From Planctopirus ephydatiae (GTDB lineage Bacteria; Planctomycetota; Planctomycetia; Planctomycetales; Planctomycetaceae), in assembly GCF_007752345.1 (NCBI RefSeq), contig NZ_CP036299.1, positions 2,743,001 to 2,807,000 on the forward strand: a DNA stretch of 64,000 nucleotides, given 5' to 3'. The position numbers and the translations under genes were made by a program. The stretch's first letter is position 1; the number at the start of each line of letters is the position of its first letter. The notes under the pieces were generated by a model that saw only the letters and a program-made list of their open reading frames with translations, was not told the origin of the DNA and did not search any database. Positions 8,114 through 16,401 of this stretch are shown piece by piece.

Positions 8114-8509
8114 GTGAGTGACGAGCCGAAGAAAATCAAGCAAGTAATTTGCGTAAGGCACGACCTGAACATGAGGCGTGGTAAGCAGATCGCTCAGGCC
8201 AGTCATGCTTCGATGTCCTTCATTTGCCGTCGATTGCAGACTTGCGCTTCGATTACTCTGGACGACTTTTCCGAAGTTGAGCGTGCTTGGCTGACAGGAG
8301 CTTTTGCCAAAGTCTGTTGCCGAGTGGACAGTGAAGAAGAATTGATGGCCATCTACGAGAAGGCGCAAGTGGCTGGCCTCGAAGTTCACTTGATTACCGA
8401 CAGCGGTAAGACCGAATTCCACGGTCAGCCAACTCGCACTTGTTTGGCGATTGGCCCTGACGAATCCGAAAAGATCGATGTCATTACAGGGCATCTGAAA
8501 CTACTCTGA
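8114..8509 (+). CDS. Peptidyl-tRNA hydrolase, Pth2 type
   Basis: 131 residues with the Pth2 signature: KQVICVRHDLNMRRGKQIAQ near the N-terminus (the usual K-x-G-K-xx-AQ context), ASHASMSF, GLEVHLITDSGKTEF and TCLAIGP near the C-terminus. Pth2 cleaves peptidyl-tRNA to recycle tRNA. It is the archaeal/eukaryotic form and is sporadic in bacteria and phages, where Pth1 is standard. The GTG start is preceded by GAGGGGAGAG. It is the only plus-strand gene among minus-strand orphans, which fits separate acquisition. Confidence 0.85.
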   Translation: MSDEPKKIKQVICVRHDLNMRRGKQIAQASHASMSFICRRLQTCASITLDDFSEVERAWLTGAFAKVCCRVDSEEELMAIYEKAQVAGLEVHLITDSGKTEFHGQPTRTCLAIGPDESEKIDVITGHLKLL

Positions 8510-8527
8510 TAGCTGCTTCACGCCCGG

Positions 8528-10006
8528 TCAGGCTGCAACCTCTTTTCTGCTGCCTGACCGAGCAAGCTTGACCGACAATTCCAACAGGAAATCCTGAAAG
8601 TCACGGGAATTGTCAGTGGCTTCGGTCACGAAATGTGCAACCTCTTCGAGTGCTACCTTCAGCAGGCGATTCGAGAGAGCATCACGCCCAGCCACCACCG
8701 ACGCCGAACCCGCAAGGTCGGCATTGATGAAGACCTCGCCTTGTCGGTAATAGCCGTTCAGCATGGTTCCTCCGTCCAAAATAGACGAAAAGCACTTCAC
8801 GACCGGCTTCTCTTTGCCGTTGGTCAAGCGAACTTGCTGGAGAAGCTCCCAGACCAGATCAACCGCAGCCTGAGCATCGGGCGACGCTTCGGTGATATCT
8901 CGTCCCGAAAGTTCATCAACGGAGAGAACGCTGGCTGGCGTTTGCAGACCGTATCGGCTGGCTGCGTTGACCAAGCCTTCGGGAGCCTTCACAGGCTTGT
9001 ACCCCTTCCTCTCAAGCTGATCGGCGCTGCCTTCTCCAGTCAGAACGGCATCATCACCGGCGACTTGAAGGAACGCTTCTTGCCAATTCTTCTGACGTAG
9101 CTGATCGGCTTCGTTGTCCCGATACGACGGCTGCAACGAGTAAGTATCGAAACTGAATTCCCACACCGGCTTGTCTGAGTTCAGCAGGTGATTGAAGAGG
9201 ATTGCCAGAGTCGATTTCTCGGCACCGGCCAAGGCTCGCCCGCAATGGTGACGAACGTCCCAATCAGACGCTTTGCGGGCTTCGTCGATTGTCAGATCGT
9301 CGAGGTTGTAATCGAAGAGGCTTTCGGTGTCGGATGACTCGAACTCACGAACTCGAACACCACGACGGTAAATGACCGCCGCCTTTCGATCACCAAGATT
9401 GCGGTTACGCTTCGGCAGAATCGCCTTCGATAGCGATTCCGGTTCACTGAAGTGCAGGAACCATTTGCCCAGATCGTTGTAAAACTGAAGCACATCGGCA
9501 TTGAGGGGGACAAAGACACGGGTGTGATCCCGCTTGGCCCGAACCTGAGCTTCGTCCACGATCTCGATCTTCACGCCCGACCAATCACCACGTTCACGGA
9601 TTGAACGATCAATGGCGTTCGACACGAATTCACGCAGGGCCAACGAGACCTCGTTCCAATCTTGCTTGCCATAGTCGAGAACGAATCCCAAGTCTTCCGT
9701 GCTGGAACGGTTCACTCCATTCGCATCGACGCCGCCGTACCTCACAACCAGACGGGCAAACTGCTTCTCAGCCAGACCATCGCCAACGGTCTGCGGCTTC
9801 GTGCCAAATTCCAGCTTGAGAGTTCCGGCGAACACGACCGGGTTCAATTCGTTGCGGAGCAGCACCGCAACTCCGTGCTTCGACCCTGAACCGAAAGTCC
9901 CGATGACACCCTCACGGCTGCTGGTATCAGCCAAGCTCACCCCCAGAACAGTGAACCCTTCGGGAGGACAGACACCGATGTTTTCGATCTTCAAATATGC
10001 GGACAT
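8528..10006 (-). CDS. GHKL-type ATP-binding protein
   Basis: 492 residues. The N-terminal part looks like a GHKL ATPase: GTFGSGSKHGVAVLL near residues 40-55 and an N-box-like LREFVSNAIDRS near residue 140 (E, N and D positions as in Hsp90/MutL/histidine kinases). The C-terminal part ends with ALEEVAHFVTEATDNSRDFQDFLLELSV, a helical element with an H that might bind metal. No kinase domain is present. I chose the ATG at 10006 (MSAYLKIENIG) because the longer frame starts inside the upstream gene. It follows the 91-residue gene by 52 bp and is probably co-transcribed. Function unknown. Confidence 0.65.
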   Translation of the reverse strand: MSAYLKIENIGVCPPEGFTVLGVSLADTSSREGVIGTFGSGSKHGVAVLLRNELNPVVFAGTLKLEFGTKPQTVGDGLAEKQFARLVVRYGGVDANGVNRSSTEDLGFVLDYGKQDWNEVSLALREFVSNAIDRSIRERGDWSGVKIEIVDEAQVRAKRDHTRVFVPLNADVLQFYNDLGKWFLHFSEPESLSKAILPKRNRNLGDRKAAVIYRRGVRVREFESSDTESLFDYNLDDLTIDEARKASDWDVRHHCGRALAGAEKSTLAILFNHLLNSDKPVWEFSFDTYSLQPSYRDNEADQLRQKNWQEAFLQVAGDDAVLTGEGSADQLERKGYKPVKAPEGLVNAASRYGLQTPASVLSVDELSGRDITEASPDAQAAVDLVWELLQQVRLTNGKEKPVVKCFSSILDGGTMLNGYYRQGEVFINADLAGSASVVAGRDALSNRLLKVALEEVAHFVTEATDNSRDFQDFLLELSVKLARSGSRKEVAA

Positions 10007-10058
10007 GGAAACCTCGTGAATGAATTGCTGAAGGGAGAAGGCCCAGCCAAAGGGACGA

Positions 10059-10334
10059 TCAATAATCGCTCGGCAAAAGAATGCAGGTCGAAGAACGATC
10101 TGCTTCGGTGATGACCCAGAGCTTGACGCCCTTGGCGGTGCAGTAGGCGCTGAGCAGTCGCTCGCCGTGAAGAAGGGCGTCGTCGTTGGATTGCTGATCC
10201 TCAGCGTCCACGTCACCCCAATCGCCAGAAATGTGGCGGCGAAGAAACTCGCAGGGAGAATGACCAGATTCGGTCAGTGCGGCCAAGGCATCGGGCGTGG
10301 CAACCGTTTGGCCTAGAGAAAAGCGGGCGGACAT
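10059..10334 (-). CDS. Small conserved plasmid-type protein
   Basis: 91 residues: FSLGQTVATPDALAAL, FLRRHISGDWGDVDAED, GERLLSAY and a C-terminal VKLWVITEADRSSTCILLP. This pattern is recurrent in orphan proteins of plasmids and mobile islands; some databases label it loosely as a restriction-related subunit, for which I see no evidence. The start has AAAGGAG upstream. Motif copy 3 lies 32 nt before the ATG, and the GHKL gene follows. Function unknown. Confidence 0.65.
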   Translation of the reverse strand: MSARFSLGQTVATPDALAALTESGHSPCEFLRRHISGDWGDVDAEDQQSNDDALLHGERLLSAYCTAKGVKLWVITEADRSSTCILLPSDY

Positions 10335-10351
10335 GGTGATCGTCTCCTTTG

Positions 10352-10390
10352 GTTGGAACGACGATCACAGGTACAACTCTACTGAGTTGA
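10352..10390 (-). other. Possible 12-codon leader peptide
   Basis: The minus strand between the motif and upstream DNA has a short ORF MNNLLNSVELYL whose last six codons are the motif itself. It could be a leader peptide; it could also be chance, since the motif is open in this frame. Confidence 0.2.
10367..10387 (-). repeat. Copy 3 of 21-bp intercistronic motif
   Basis: ACTCAGTA-GAG-TTGTACCTGT on the minus strand, ending exactly 32 nt before the ATG of the 91-residue gene. Unlike most copies, no recognisable gene ends here. Confidence 0.85.
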
Positions 10391-10432
10391 GAAGGTTATT
10401 CATGGTCGCATAAGCGAATCGCACGATGGGGT

Positions 10433-10440
10433 GGTAGAAT
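10433..10440 (+). promoter_or_regulatory. Extended -10-like element
   Basis: GGTAGAAT in the gap between the divergent orphans and the MAT gene, overlapping the start of the VIT-like remnant. It may drive the SAM synthetase gene about 160 nt downstream. Confidence 0.35.
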
Positions 10441-10548
10441 AAGGGCCAGTTCACAACGGCTAAGCCGTTCCGTAGTGCGTGGCAAACAGTCGTTGTCGGT
10501 GGTCTAGCGGCGACAGCGGCGTTCGGCATTGCGAAGGCGATTGGGTGA
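10438..10548 (+). pseudogene. C-terminal remnant of VIT/CCC1-type transporter
   Basis: Translating in frame up to the TGA at 10546-10548 gives about 36 residues ending in FRSAWQTVVVGG followed by LAATAAFGIAKAIG. This is the typical last membrane helix of VIT1/CCC1-family Fe/Mn transporters. A TAG stop lies immediately upstream in the same frame and no start or earlier helices are present, so only the tail of the gene survives. It marks a recombination junction between the orphan block and the MAT operon. Confidence 0.6.
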
Positions 10549-10597
10549 CGGTCAGAAGTTGTGAAGTCAGATCAGACTTCAGAAAGGAACCCATCGG

Positions 10598-11809
10598 GTG
10601 TCCAACAATTTCATCGTACTGGAAGACTTGAATCGACTGCCCCTCGCCCAGCAAGGCATCGAGTTGGTGGAGCGCAAAGGCAAAGGGCATCCCGACTCGC
10701 TCTGTGATGCGATTGCTGAAGAAGTGTCGCTCGCCCTGTGTCGGGAGTATTCAGCCGCTTTCGGTCGCATTCTGCACTACAACGCCGATAAGGCGATGCT
10801 TGTTGCGGGCCGTTCTGAACCGAAGCTCGGCGGGGGCAGAATAGTCGAGCCAATGCGGCTCGTATTGGGCGACCGAGCGTCGAGCCGCTGCAACGGCAAG
10901 CAGATCGACGTGGTGGCAATTGCCGAAGCTGCCGTCCGTGACAGGCTACGCCAAAACCTTCGATTCGTGGATGCGGATCAGCACGTTGTCTTCCAGAACG
11001 AGTTGAAGGAGGGTTCGCCGGAACTGACCGACATCTTCGAGCGAGATGTCGTGGGTGCCAACGATACGTCCGCAGCAGTTGGTTACGCCCCGCTAACGGA
11101 GACCGAACGGCTGGTTTTGGAAGCGGAGCGTTGGGTGAACTCGCCCGCAATCCAGCGGCGTTTTCCCGAAGCTGGGGAAGATGTCAAAGTCATGGGAGTG
11201 CGGCAATGTCGTCATCTGAATCTGACGGTCGCTATCGCTTTCGTAGACCGCTTCATTGCCGACGCCCAAACCTATTTTGATCGCAAGGAAGAGATGCGGT
11301 TGGCACTCACGGAGCATCTTCTCGGCTGCTTGCAGACGCTCGACGATGTTTCGGTGCAATTGAACACGCTTGACGACCCGGCCCGTGGGGAAGGAGGCAT
11401 GTATCTCACCGTCCTCGGCACATCTGCGGAAGGCGGCGATTGCGGCCAAGTAGGTAGAGGAAATCGAGTGAATGGGGTCATTCCACTGAACCGACCCATC
11501 AGCAACGAGGCAGCGGCAGGGAAGAACCCCGTAAGCCATGTGGGTAAGATTTACTCTTTGCTGACCCACTACATCGCCAATGAAGTCGTTCAGCGTGTCG
11601 AAGGAGTTGCCGAAGTCTACATTTGGCTGTGCAGCCAGATCGGAAAGCCGATCCAAGAGCCGATGATCGCTGCCTCGCAGGTCATTCTTCGCAACGGTGT
11701 CGGGCTAACGGATGTTGAGCGAGCCGTAAAAACGATCATCGAACAAGAGTTGGCGGGAATTCACGATTTCAGCCGTCGCATTGTCCGTGGCGAATTCTCG
11801 GTTTGGTAA
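10598..11809 (+). CDS. Archaeal-type S-adenosylmethionine synthetase
   Basis: 403 residues matching the archaeal MAT family (COG1812 type), not bacterial MetK. Features include VERKGKGHPDSLCDAIAE near the N-terminus, HYNADKAMLVAG, GGGRIVEPMRLVLGDRA and a C-terminal GKNPVSHVGKIY. It makes SAM from methionine and ATP. Length is normal for the family. The GTG start has AGAAAGGA upstream. Two SAM-dependent methyltransferase-like genes follow on the same strand at 19 bp spacing each, suggesting a local supply of SAM to them. Archaeal-type MATs are uncommon in bacteria. Confidence 0.92.
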   Translation: MSNNFIVLEDLNRLPLAQQGIELVERKGKGHPDSLCDAIAEEVSLALCREYSAAFGRILHYNADKAMLVAGRSEPKLGGGRIVEPMRLVLGDRASSRCNGKQIDVVAIAEAAVRDRLRQNLRFVDADQHVVFQNELKEGSPELTDIFERDVVGANDTSAAVGYAPLTETERLVLEAERWVNSPAIQRRFPEAGEDVKVMGVRQCRHLNLTVAIAFVDRFIADAQTYFDRKEEMRLALTEHLLGCLQTLDDVSVQLNTLDDPARGEGGMYLTVLGTSAEGGDCGQVGRGNRVNGVIPLNRPISNEAAAGKNPVSHVGKIYSLLTHYIANEVVQRVEGVAEVYIWLCSQIGKPIQEPMIAASQVILRNGVGLTDVERAVKTIIEQELAGIHDFSRRIVRGEFSVW

Positions 11810-11828
11810 TCAAGAGGCCACGGAAAGC

Positions 11829-12545
11829 ATGAAATCCAGCACCAACACTGAACAACCAACGCAGCGACTCAATCGACGCCGCCTCGCATTGATTTTTGTG
11901 TCGTGGCCGATTCTTTTCGCTCTCTTGTTGTTCGTGCCTGCGGGTACTTGGACGTGGGGTCGAGGCTGGCTGTTCATGTTGGTGTTTGCCCTGTCTGCCA
12001 TTGCCATCTTTTCCTACTTGTGGCGAGTTAATCCTGAAGTCGTGATCGCCCGAAGCCATTTGCCTGCTGGTGCGAAACGCTGGGACCGCATCTTGGTGTC
12101 TTACTTTTTCTTTCCCACGGTTTGGTCCATCCTTCCTGTGGCGGCTCTCGATGATGGCCGATTTCACTGGTTTCCCGTTCCGTGGTGGGTCTGCGGAATC
12201 GGGTATGCCCTGCTTCTCACCGGAATGGGAATCACTACTTGGGCTGAAAGCGTGAACAAGTTCTTTGAGTTAAACGTCCGCATTCAAACGGAGAGGCAAC
12301 ATATCGTGATTGACACCGGCCCCTACGCCATCGTGCGTCATCCCGGCTATTTCGGCGGACTCTTGACGGCGGCAGGAATGGCGGTTTCGCTTGGGTCATT
12401 GTGGGCGTTGATTCCAGCAGGAATTGGCTCTCTGGTATTGGTCATTCGGACGCATTGGGAAGATCAAACGTTGCAGGAAGAGTTGAATGGCTACCGTGAA
12501 TATGCGCAGCGGGTTCGCAGCAGATTGATTCCCGGCATCTGGTGA
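11829..12545 (+). CDS. Membrane isoprenylcysteine methyltransferase-like protein
   Basis: 238 residues with four to five predicted membrane helices (about 22-40, 45-65, 95-115, 125-145, 180-205). The C-terminal half has the ICMT/PEMT-like motif GPYAIVRHPGYFGGLL and a conserved E near HWEDQTLQEEL, the SAM-binding part of this family. Bacterial members act on unknown, often lipid, substrates. The ATG at 11829 follows GGAAAG and is preferred to a start inside the MAT gene. It sits between MAT and another methyltransferase, as part of one operon. Confidence 0.8.
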   Translation: MKSSTNTEQPTQRLNRRRLALIFVSWPILFALLLFVPAGTWTWGRGWLFMLVFALSAIAIFSYLWRVNPEVVIARSHLPAGAKRWDRILVSYFFFPTVWSILPVAALDDGRFHWFPVPWWVCGIGYALLLTGMGITTWAESVNKFFELNVRIQTERQHIVIDTGPYAIVRHPGYFGGLLTAAGMAVSLGSLWALIPAGIGSLVLVIRTHWEDQTLQEELNGYREYAQRVRSRLIPGIW

Positions 12546-12564
12546 CGACGAAATGGAGTGGACC

Positions 12565-13200
12565 ATGAACCCAACGCTTACCTATGTCGCTATCGCCGTC
12601 ATCGCCACGTTGGCCGCAATATTTATTGGCTGGCGATGGGCGAGCCGGGTCTGGTCGTTGCCGTGTCCATCCTTGATCGCTTGGGCTTTGGAGTCGTCGT
12701 TTTATTTTCGAATCACCGGCACCGAAAAGACGCTCGAACGAATCGGCCTCAAGCCGGGGCAGCGGGTCTTGGAGATTGGGCCGGGGCCGGGGCGTTTGCT
12801 CCTTCCAGCGGCTCAACAAGTCTTGCCGGGCGGCGAAGTCGTGGGCATCGACATTCAACCGGGCATGGTCGAACGGCTCAAGGAACGAGCGGCGGATGCG
12901 AAGATCACAAACCTGACGGCCATACTTGGAGATGCCACGCAGCCCATTGTGCCAGAGGCGAGCTTCGACGTGGTGTTTCTGGTGACGACGCTTGGTGAAA
13001 TACCAGACCGTGCTGCCGCATTGGCGCAGGCATTCCGGGCCTTGAAATCGGGAGGCATTTTGTCGGTCAGTGAGATGCTGCCCGATCCACACTACCAGTC
13101 CAAGGCGACGGTAGTGCGTTTGGCCGAGGCCGCTGGTTTTCAGGTTCAGTCGGTCGAAGGCGGAATGTGGTTATTCACCGCCAATTTCTTGAAGCCGTAG
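12565..13200 (+). CDS. Membrane-anchored class I SAM methyltransferase
   Basis: 211 residues. An N-terminal membrane helix (about residues 5-25) is followed by a Rossmann methyltransferase: motif I VLEIGPGPGRLL near residue 69, acidic residue in VVGIDIQPGM (motif II) and ALKSGGILSVSEML (post-I region). The fold is like UbiE/phospholipid methyltransferases; the anchor suggests a lipid or membrane substrate. GGAG lies 7 nt before the ATG at 12565; an alternative ATG at 12553 lacks a ribosome binding site. Third gene of the MAT operon. Confidence 0.85.
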   Translation: MNPTLTYVAIAVIATLAAIFIGWRWASRVWSLPCPSLIAWALESSFYFRITGTEKTLERIGLKPGQRVLEIGPGPGRLLLPAAQQVLPGGEVVGIDIQPGMVERLKERAADAKITNLTAILGDATQPIVPEASFDVVFLVTTLGEIPDRAAALAQAFRALKSGGILSVSEMLPDPHYQSKATVVRLAEAAGFQVQSVEGGMWLFTANFLKP

Positions 13201-13300
13201 TGCAAGCGGAGACAACTCCCCTGACTTCTGGCGAAACCAAAACGTCTTTTCAGTGTTATAGATACGAATAGATGTCCGTCGCAAAAGACGATTCTCGTGC

Positions 13301-13308
13301 GGTAAAAT
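13301..13308 (+). promoter_or_regulatory. Extended -10-like element before the esterase gene
   Basis: GGTAAAAT, 76 nt before the favoured ATG at 13384, in a 183-bp gap that otherwise holds no feature. Confidence 0.35.
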
Positions 13309-13383
13309 CCAGAAACCATTTATGTTATGCACATACCGAGTATGGTCGGTGCTGACTACCTTCGTGCTTCAGGGAGAGCCAAT

Positions 13384-14319
13384 ATGCGAACACTCTACAT
13401 CCTGATCTTTCTGGCTTCGAGTTTGGGTGTTCTGCCACGAGTTGTTGTGGCCGCTGATATGCTTGGCCCCGGCGATCACACCCGAACGCTCACCGTGGGC
13501 GATCTGAAACGCAACTACCTCGTCCACATCCCGCCCAAGTACGACTCGAAGAAGCCAACGCCGGTGGTCATGGCTTTTCATGGTGGCGGTGGCAACGCCG
13601 ACAGCATGATCGTGTTCAGCGGCCTCAACAAGAAGTCCGACGAAGCAGGCTTCATCGTGGTTTATTCCAGCGGGACCGGGCGACTCGAAAGGATTCTGAC
13701 GTTCAACGGGGGCAACTGCTGCGGCTATGCCATGAACAACAAGATTGATGACGTGGAGTTCACCCGCCAGCTTCTCGATGATCTCGCCAAGTCAGCGAAC
13801 ATCGACCCCAAGCGGGTGTTTGCCACCGGCATGTCGAACGGCGGGATCATGTCGTATTTACTTGCTTCGGAGCTTTCAGATCGCATTGCCGCCATTGCCC
13901 CGGTTGGTGGCCCGATGGGGACCGATACCTGCAAGCCGAAGCGTCCCGTTTCCGTCATCCACTTCCACGGCACCGACGACGAACACGCTCCATTCAAGGG
14001 CGGCAAGGGTAAGGGACCGTCCGGCACTGACTTCTACTCCGTTGAACATTCGATTCAGGCGTGGGTTAAAGCCAATGGCTGTGAGAAGGAGCCGGTCATC
14101 ACTAATTTCCCTGATACGGCCAAAGACGGCACAAGCATCACTCGCAAGACTTACGGATCGGGCAAAGACGGTGCCGAAGTCGTGCTGATCGAGATCGAAG
14201 GTGGTGGGCATACTTGGCCGGGACAGGAGCCACGCCTCAAGGCATTGGGCAAATCCACCAAGAACATCTCGGCGAATGACCTGATGTGGGAGTTCTTCGA
14301 GAAGCATCCGATGAAGTGA
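13384..14319 (+). CDS. Secreted PHB depolymerase/feruloyl esterase-like hydrolase
   Basis: 311 residues with a signal peptide (MRTLYILIFLASSLGV, cleavage after VVAA). The alpha/beta hydrolase core has the oxyanion region AFHGGGGN, nucleophile motif GMSNGG, acid in FHGTDDEHAPF and catalytic His in GGGHTWPG, as in the LpqC/poly(3-hydroxybutyrate) depolymerase family. It probably cleaves polyester or feruloyl esters outside the cytoplasm. The ATG at 13384 has GGGAGAG upstream; an earlier ATG at 13327 would add 19 non-signal residues. A cupin gene follows 18 bp downstream. Confidence 0.88.
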   Translation: MRTLYILIFLASSLGVLPRVVVAADMLGPGDHTRTLTVGDLKRNYLVHIPPKYDSKKPTPVVMAFHGGGGNADSMIVFSGLNKKSDEAGFIVVYSSGTGRLERILTFNGGNCCGYAMNNKIDDVEFTRQLLDDLAKSANIDPKRVFATGMSNGGIMSYLLASELSDRIAAIAPVGGPMGTDTCKPKRPVSVIHFHGTDDEHAPFKGGKGKGPSGTDFYSVEHSIQAWVKANGCEKEPVITNFPDTAKDGTSITRKTYGSGKDGAEVVLIEIEGGGHTWPGQEPRLKALGKSTKNISANDLMWEFFEKHPMK

Positions 14320-14337
14320 TCGATCACAAAGGAGAAA

Positions 14338-14829
14338 ATGTCAATGAACATGACCCACAATCCAACCATTAGACATCCCGGCGAAGGCCGCACCATCGGC
14401 GTCGTAGGAGACGTATACCGCTTCTTGGCGACCGGCGAGGATACAAACGGTAAGTACGCTATGTGGGAAGCCATTGTACCTCCGGGCGGCGGGCCACCGC
14501 CTCACATTCACAGCCGGGAAGAAGAATCCTTTTACATCCTCGAAGGCGAGATCACATTTCAGACCAACGACCAGCAGCTTGTAGCGAAGGCAGGAATGTA
14601 CGCCAACATGCCCGTTGGCTGCTTGCACTCCTTCAAGAACGAGTCTGGCAAACCGGCGAAGATGCTGATCTCGGTCGCTCCGGCTGGTCTGGAACAGATG
14701 TTCTTCGAGGTCGGCCAGCCGCTCACTGACGGAGCCACGACTGCCTTGCCGCCGACGAAGGCAGAGATTGAGAAGCTGCTGGAATTCGCTCCCCGGTACG
14801 GCATCGAGATCAGGTTGCCGGGGCATTGA
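14338..14829 (+). CDS. Cupin-domain protein
   Basis: 163 residues forming a single cupin barrel: PPHIHSREEESFYILEGE (metal-binding H, H and E of motif 1) and MPVGCLHSFKN (motif 2 His). This resembles quercetinase-like small cupins. The metal ligands are intact, so a dioxygenase or sugar-binding role is possible, but the substrate is unknown. AAAGGAGA precedes the start. It lies directly after the esterase gene and is probably co-transcribed. Confidence 0.85.
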   Translation: MSMNMTHNPTIRHPGEGRTIGVVGDVYRFLATGEDTNGKYAMWEAIVPPGGGPPPHIHSREEESFYILEGEITFQTNDQQLVAKAGMYANMPVGCLHSFKNESGKPAKMLISVAPAGLEQMFFEVGQPLTDGATTALPPTKAEIEKLLEFAPRYGIEIRLPGH

Positions 14830-14871
14830 AGTGATCTTGGCGAAACGGAAACCCTTTCGATCCTTCGAGCG

Positions 14872-15381
14872 TCACAACGCCTCGCTCGACGGCACCAGCT
14901 TCACCCGTGTCGAAAGGGCGTGCAGGGCGATCAGGTGCAGAATCTCGCTGACGGTGGTACAGCAATCCGGCAAGATCGTGACGTTGTACTTTTCTGCGGC
15001 CTTCGAGATCGCCGTGTGCGTTACGCAGTTCTGCGTCATCATCCCGCAAACCAGCAGGTCGGTTACGCCGAGCTTGGTCAGAGTTTTCTCAAGGTTCGTC
15101 TTCTCGAAGCTATCGGCGAATTCCTTCACCACCACCGGAGCCTTGGGAGCAGTGGCGAGGATGCTGGGATGAATGTCAGCACCCGGCGTCCCCTCGTTGA
15201 AAAACGGGGCGAGTCCTCCCTTGGCGATATGCTGAATGTGAATCACGGGAACGCCTTGAGCGTTGGCCTTGGCGATGGCCCGTTCGATGTTCTCAAGCAT
15301 GGCATCCGTGTTCCACAAAGGGAACTTGCCTCCGGGAAAGTAGTCGTTCTGAAGATCAATGACCAGTAGTGCTTTTGTCAC
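14872..15381 (-). CDS. Isochorismatase-family cysteine hydrolase
   Basis: 169 residues. The catalytic triad of the family is visible: Asp in LLVIDLQNDY, Lys in APVVVKEFADSF and Cys in LLVCGMMTQNCVTHTA. Such enzymes hydrolyse amide or vinyl-ether bonds (nicotinamidase, N-carbamoyl hydrolases); the exact substrate cannot be told. Length is normal. It converges with the cupin gene and is 21 bp downstream of a small membrane protein on the same strand. Confidence 0.88.
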   Translation of the reverse strand: MTKALLVIDLQNDYFPGGKFPLWNTDAMLENIERAIAKANAQGVPVIHIQHIAKGGLAPFFNEGTPGADIHPSILATAPKAPVVVKEFADSFEKTNLEKTLTKLGVTDLLVCGMMTQNCVTHTAISKAAEKYNVTILPDCCTTVSEILHLIALHALSTRVKLVPSSEAL

Positions 15382-15402
15382 CGTCAGTCTCCGCTTTTGC
15401 GT

Positions 15403-15789
15403 TCATCGAGTTCCGAATAGCTGCCCCCACGGAATGACCCACGGGTAACTCAGCACGATCACAAGGAATACCAACGCAATCCCGGAAGGTACTTCGCTGA
15501 TTTGTCCTTTCAGCAACCGTGGCATCACAAACACCAACAACCAGAGCGACTTGTAGATGACCTGAATCAGCAGCAGTGGAGACATCTGTACGGGAAAGAT
15601 CAAGCCGAGGATCGAACCTAGCAGAATCGCCGTCCACAACGAGCCGAGGATCGTGCGGAACCCTTCGCTCTCCGGGAACTTGTTCTGGCAGGCCAATTGC
15701 CCGCCCCGCTCACCGCCAAGCAGCGTCAGGAGGCCGACCGGGATGAGAACGAGGATGTTGAAGACGTAGGGGAACAACAACGGATTCAT
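15403..15789 (-). CDS. Small four-helix membrane protein
   Basis: 128 residues with four hydrophobic segments (about 8-25, 46-66, 68-88, 103-122). No catalytic motif and no family I recognise. It overlaps the CIA30 gene by 4 nt (ATGA), so the two are translated together. Function unknown. Confidence 0.7.
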   Translation of the reverse strand: MNPLLFPYVFNILVLIPVGLLTLLGGERGGQLACQNKFPESEGFRTILGSLWTAILLGSILGLIFPVQMSPLLLIQVIYKSLWLLVFVMPRLLKGQISEVPSGIALVFLVIVLSYPWVIPWGQLFGTR

Positions 15790-16367
15790 TTCGGCGTTCC
15801 TGCCCGCTCCACCTTGATCGACTCGATCTCCAACTTGAACGGCCCGGCCTTCTTGTCACTCAGCATGAAGCCCAGACCGTTGACAGAAGTTGGCTTGACT
15901 TGCCCGGCATTCTTGACGACTTGCCCGAAAGACGTTGCCTCAAACTTGTCCAAAGGCAATTTGACCTCAATCCATTCATCTTTCTTGGTTTGAAAAACCG
16001 CTCGGTAGTTGTAAGCGATCTGAAATGTCGGCACAGAAAGATTCATGTGGTACTCCCGGCCATCGCCTTTCAGCTTGGCGACCAGCGTATCGCCTTTTTC
16101 CAAACCCAGCTTCTTGGCCTTCGTTCGCACGGAAGCGAAGCCGCCATTATTCTTCAGCGACAGCGTGCCGAAGAATTCCATCGTCTTCGTGTCGGTGATC
16201 TTGAAATTGCCCTCGGAGACGCCGCCCATCACGCCGTCATTGACCGTCTGCCAGTCTTTCGCAGCATCGGCTTTGGTGAAGTCGAATAGGGGCTGCGGCG
16301 TTTCTTCGGCCATCACCGTTGCCACCATTAACAGGGCCACACAGGCTGAAATGTAAGCAAGTTTCAT
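15786..16367 (-). CDS. Secreted CIA30-family protein
   Basis: 193 residues with a signal peptide (MKLAYISACVALLMVATVMA). The mature part matches the CIA30 family (complex I intermediate-associated protein 30): WQTVNDGVMGGVSEG, GTLSLKNNGGFASVR and VNGLGFMLSDKKAGPFKLEIESI near the C-terminus. Bacterial members are beta-jelly-roll proteins of unclear role, not respiratory assembly factors. The start at 16367 is set by the signal peptide; the open frame continues upstream to 16451. Confidence 0.85.
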   Translation of the reverse strand: MKLAYISACVALLMVATVMAEETPQPLFDFTKADAAKDWQTVNDGVMGGVSEGNFKITDTKTMEFFGTLSLKNNGGFASVRTKAKKLGLEKGDTLVAKLKGDGREYHMNLSVPTFQIAYNYRAVFQTKKDEWIEVKLPLDKFEATSFGQVVKNAGQVKPTSVNGLGFMLSDKKAGPFKLEIESIKVERAGTPK

Positions 16368-16401
16368 TTGGTTCTCTCCTGACAATTGTACTGAAGCCAC
16401 G

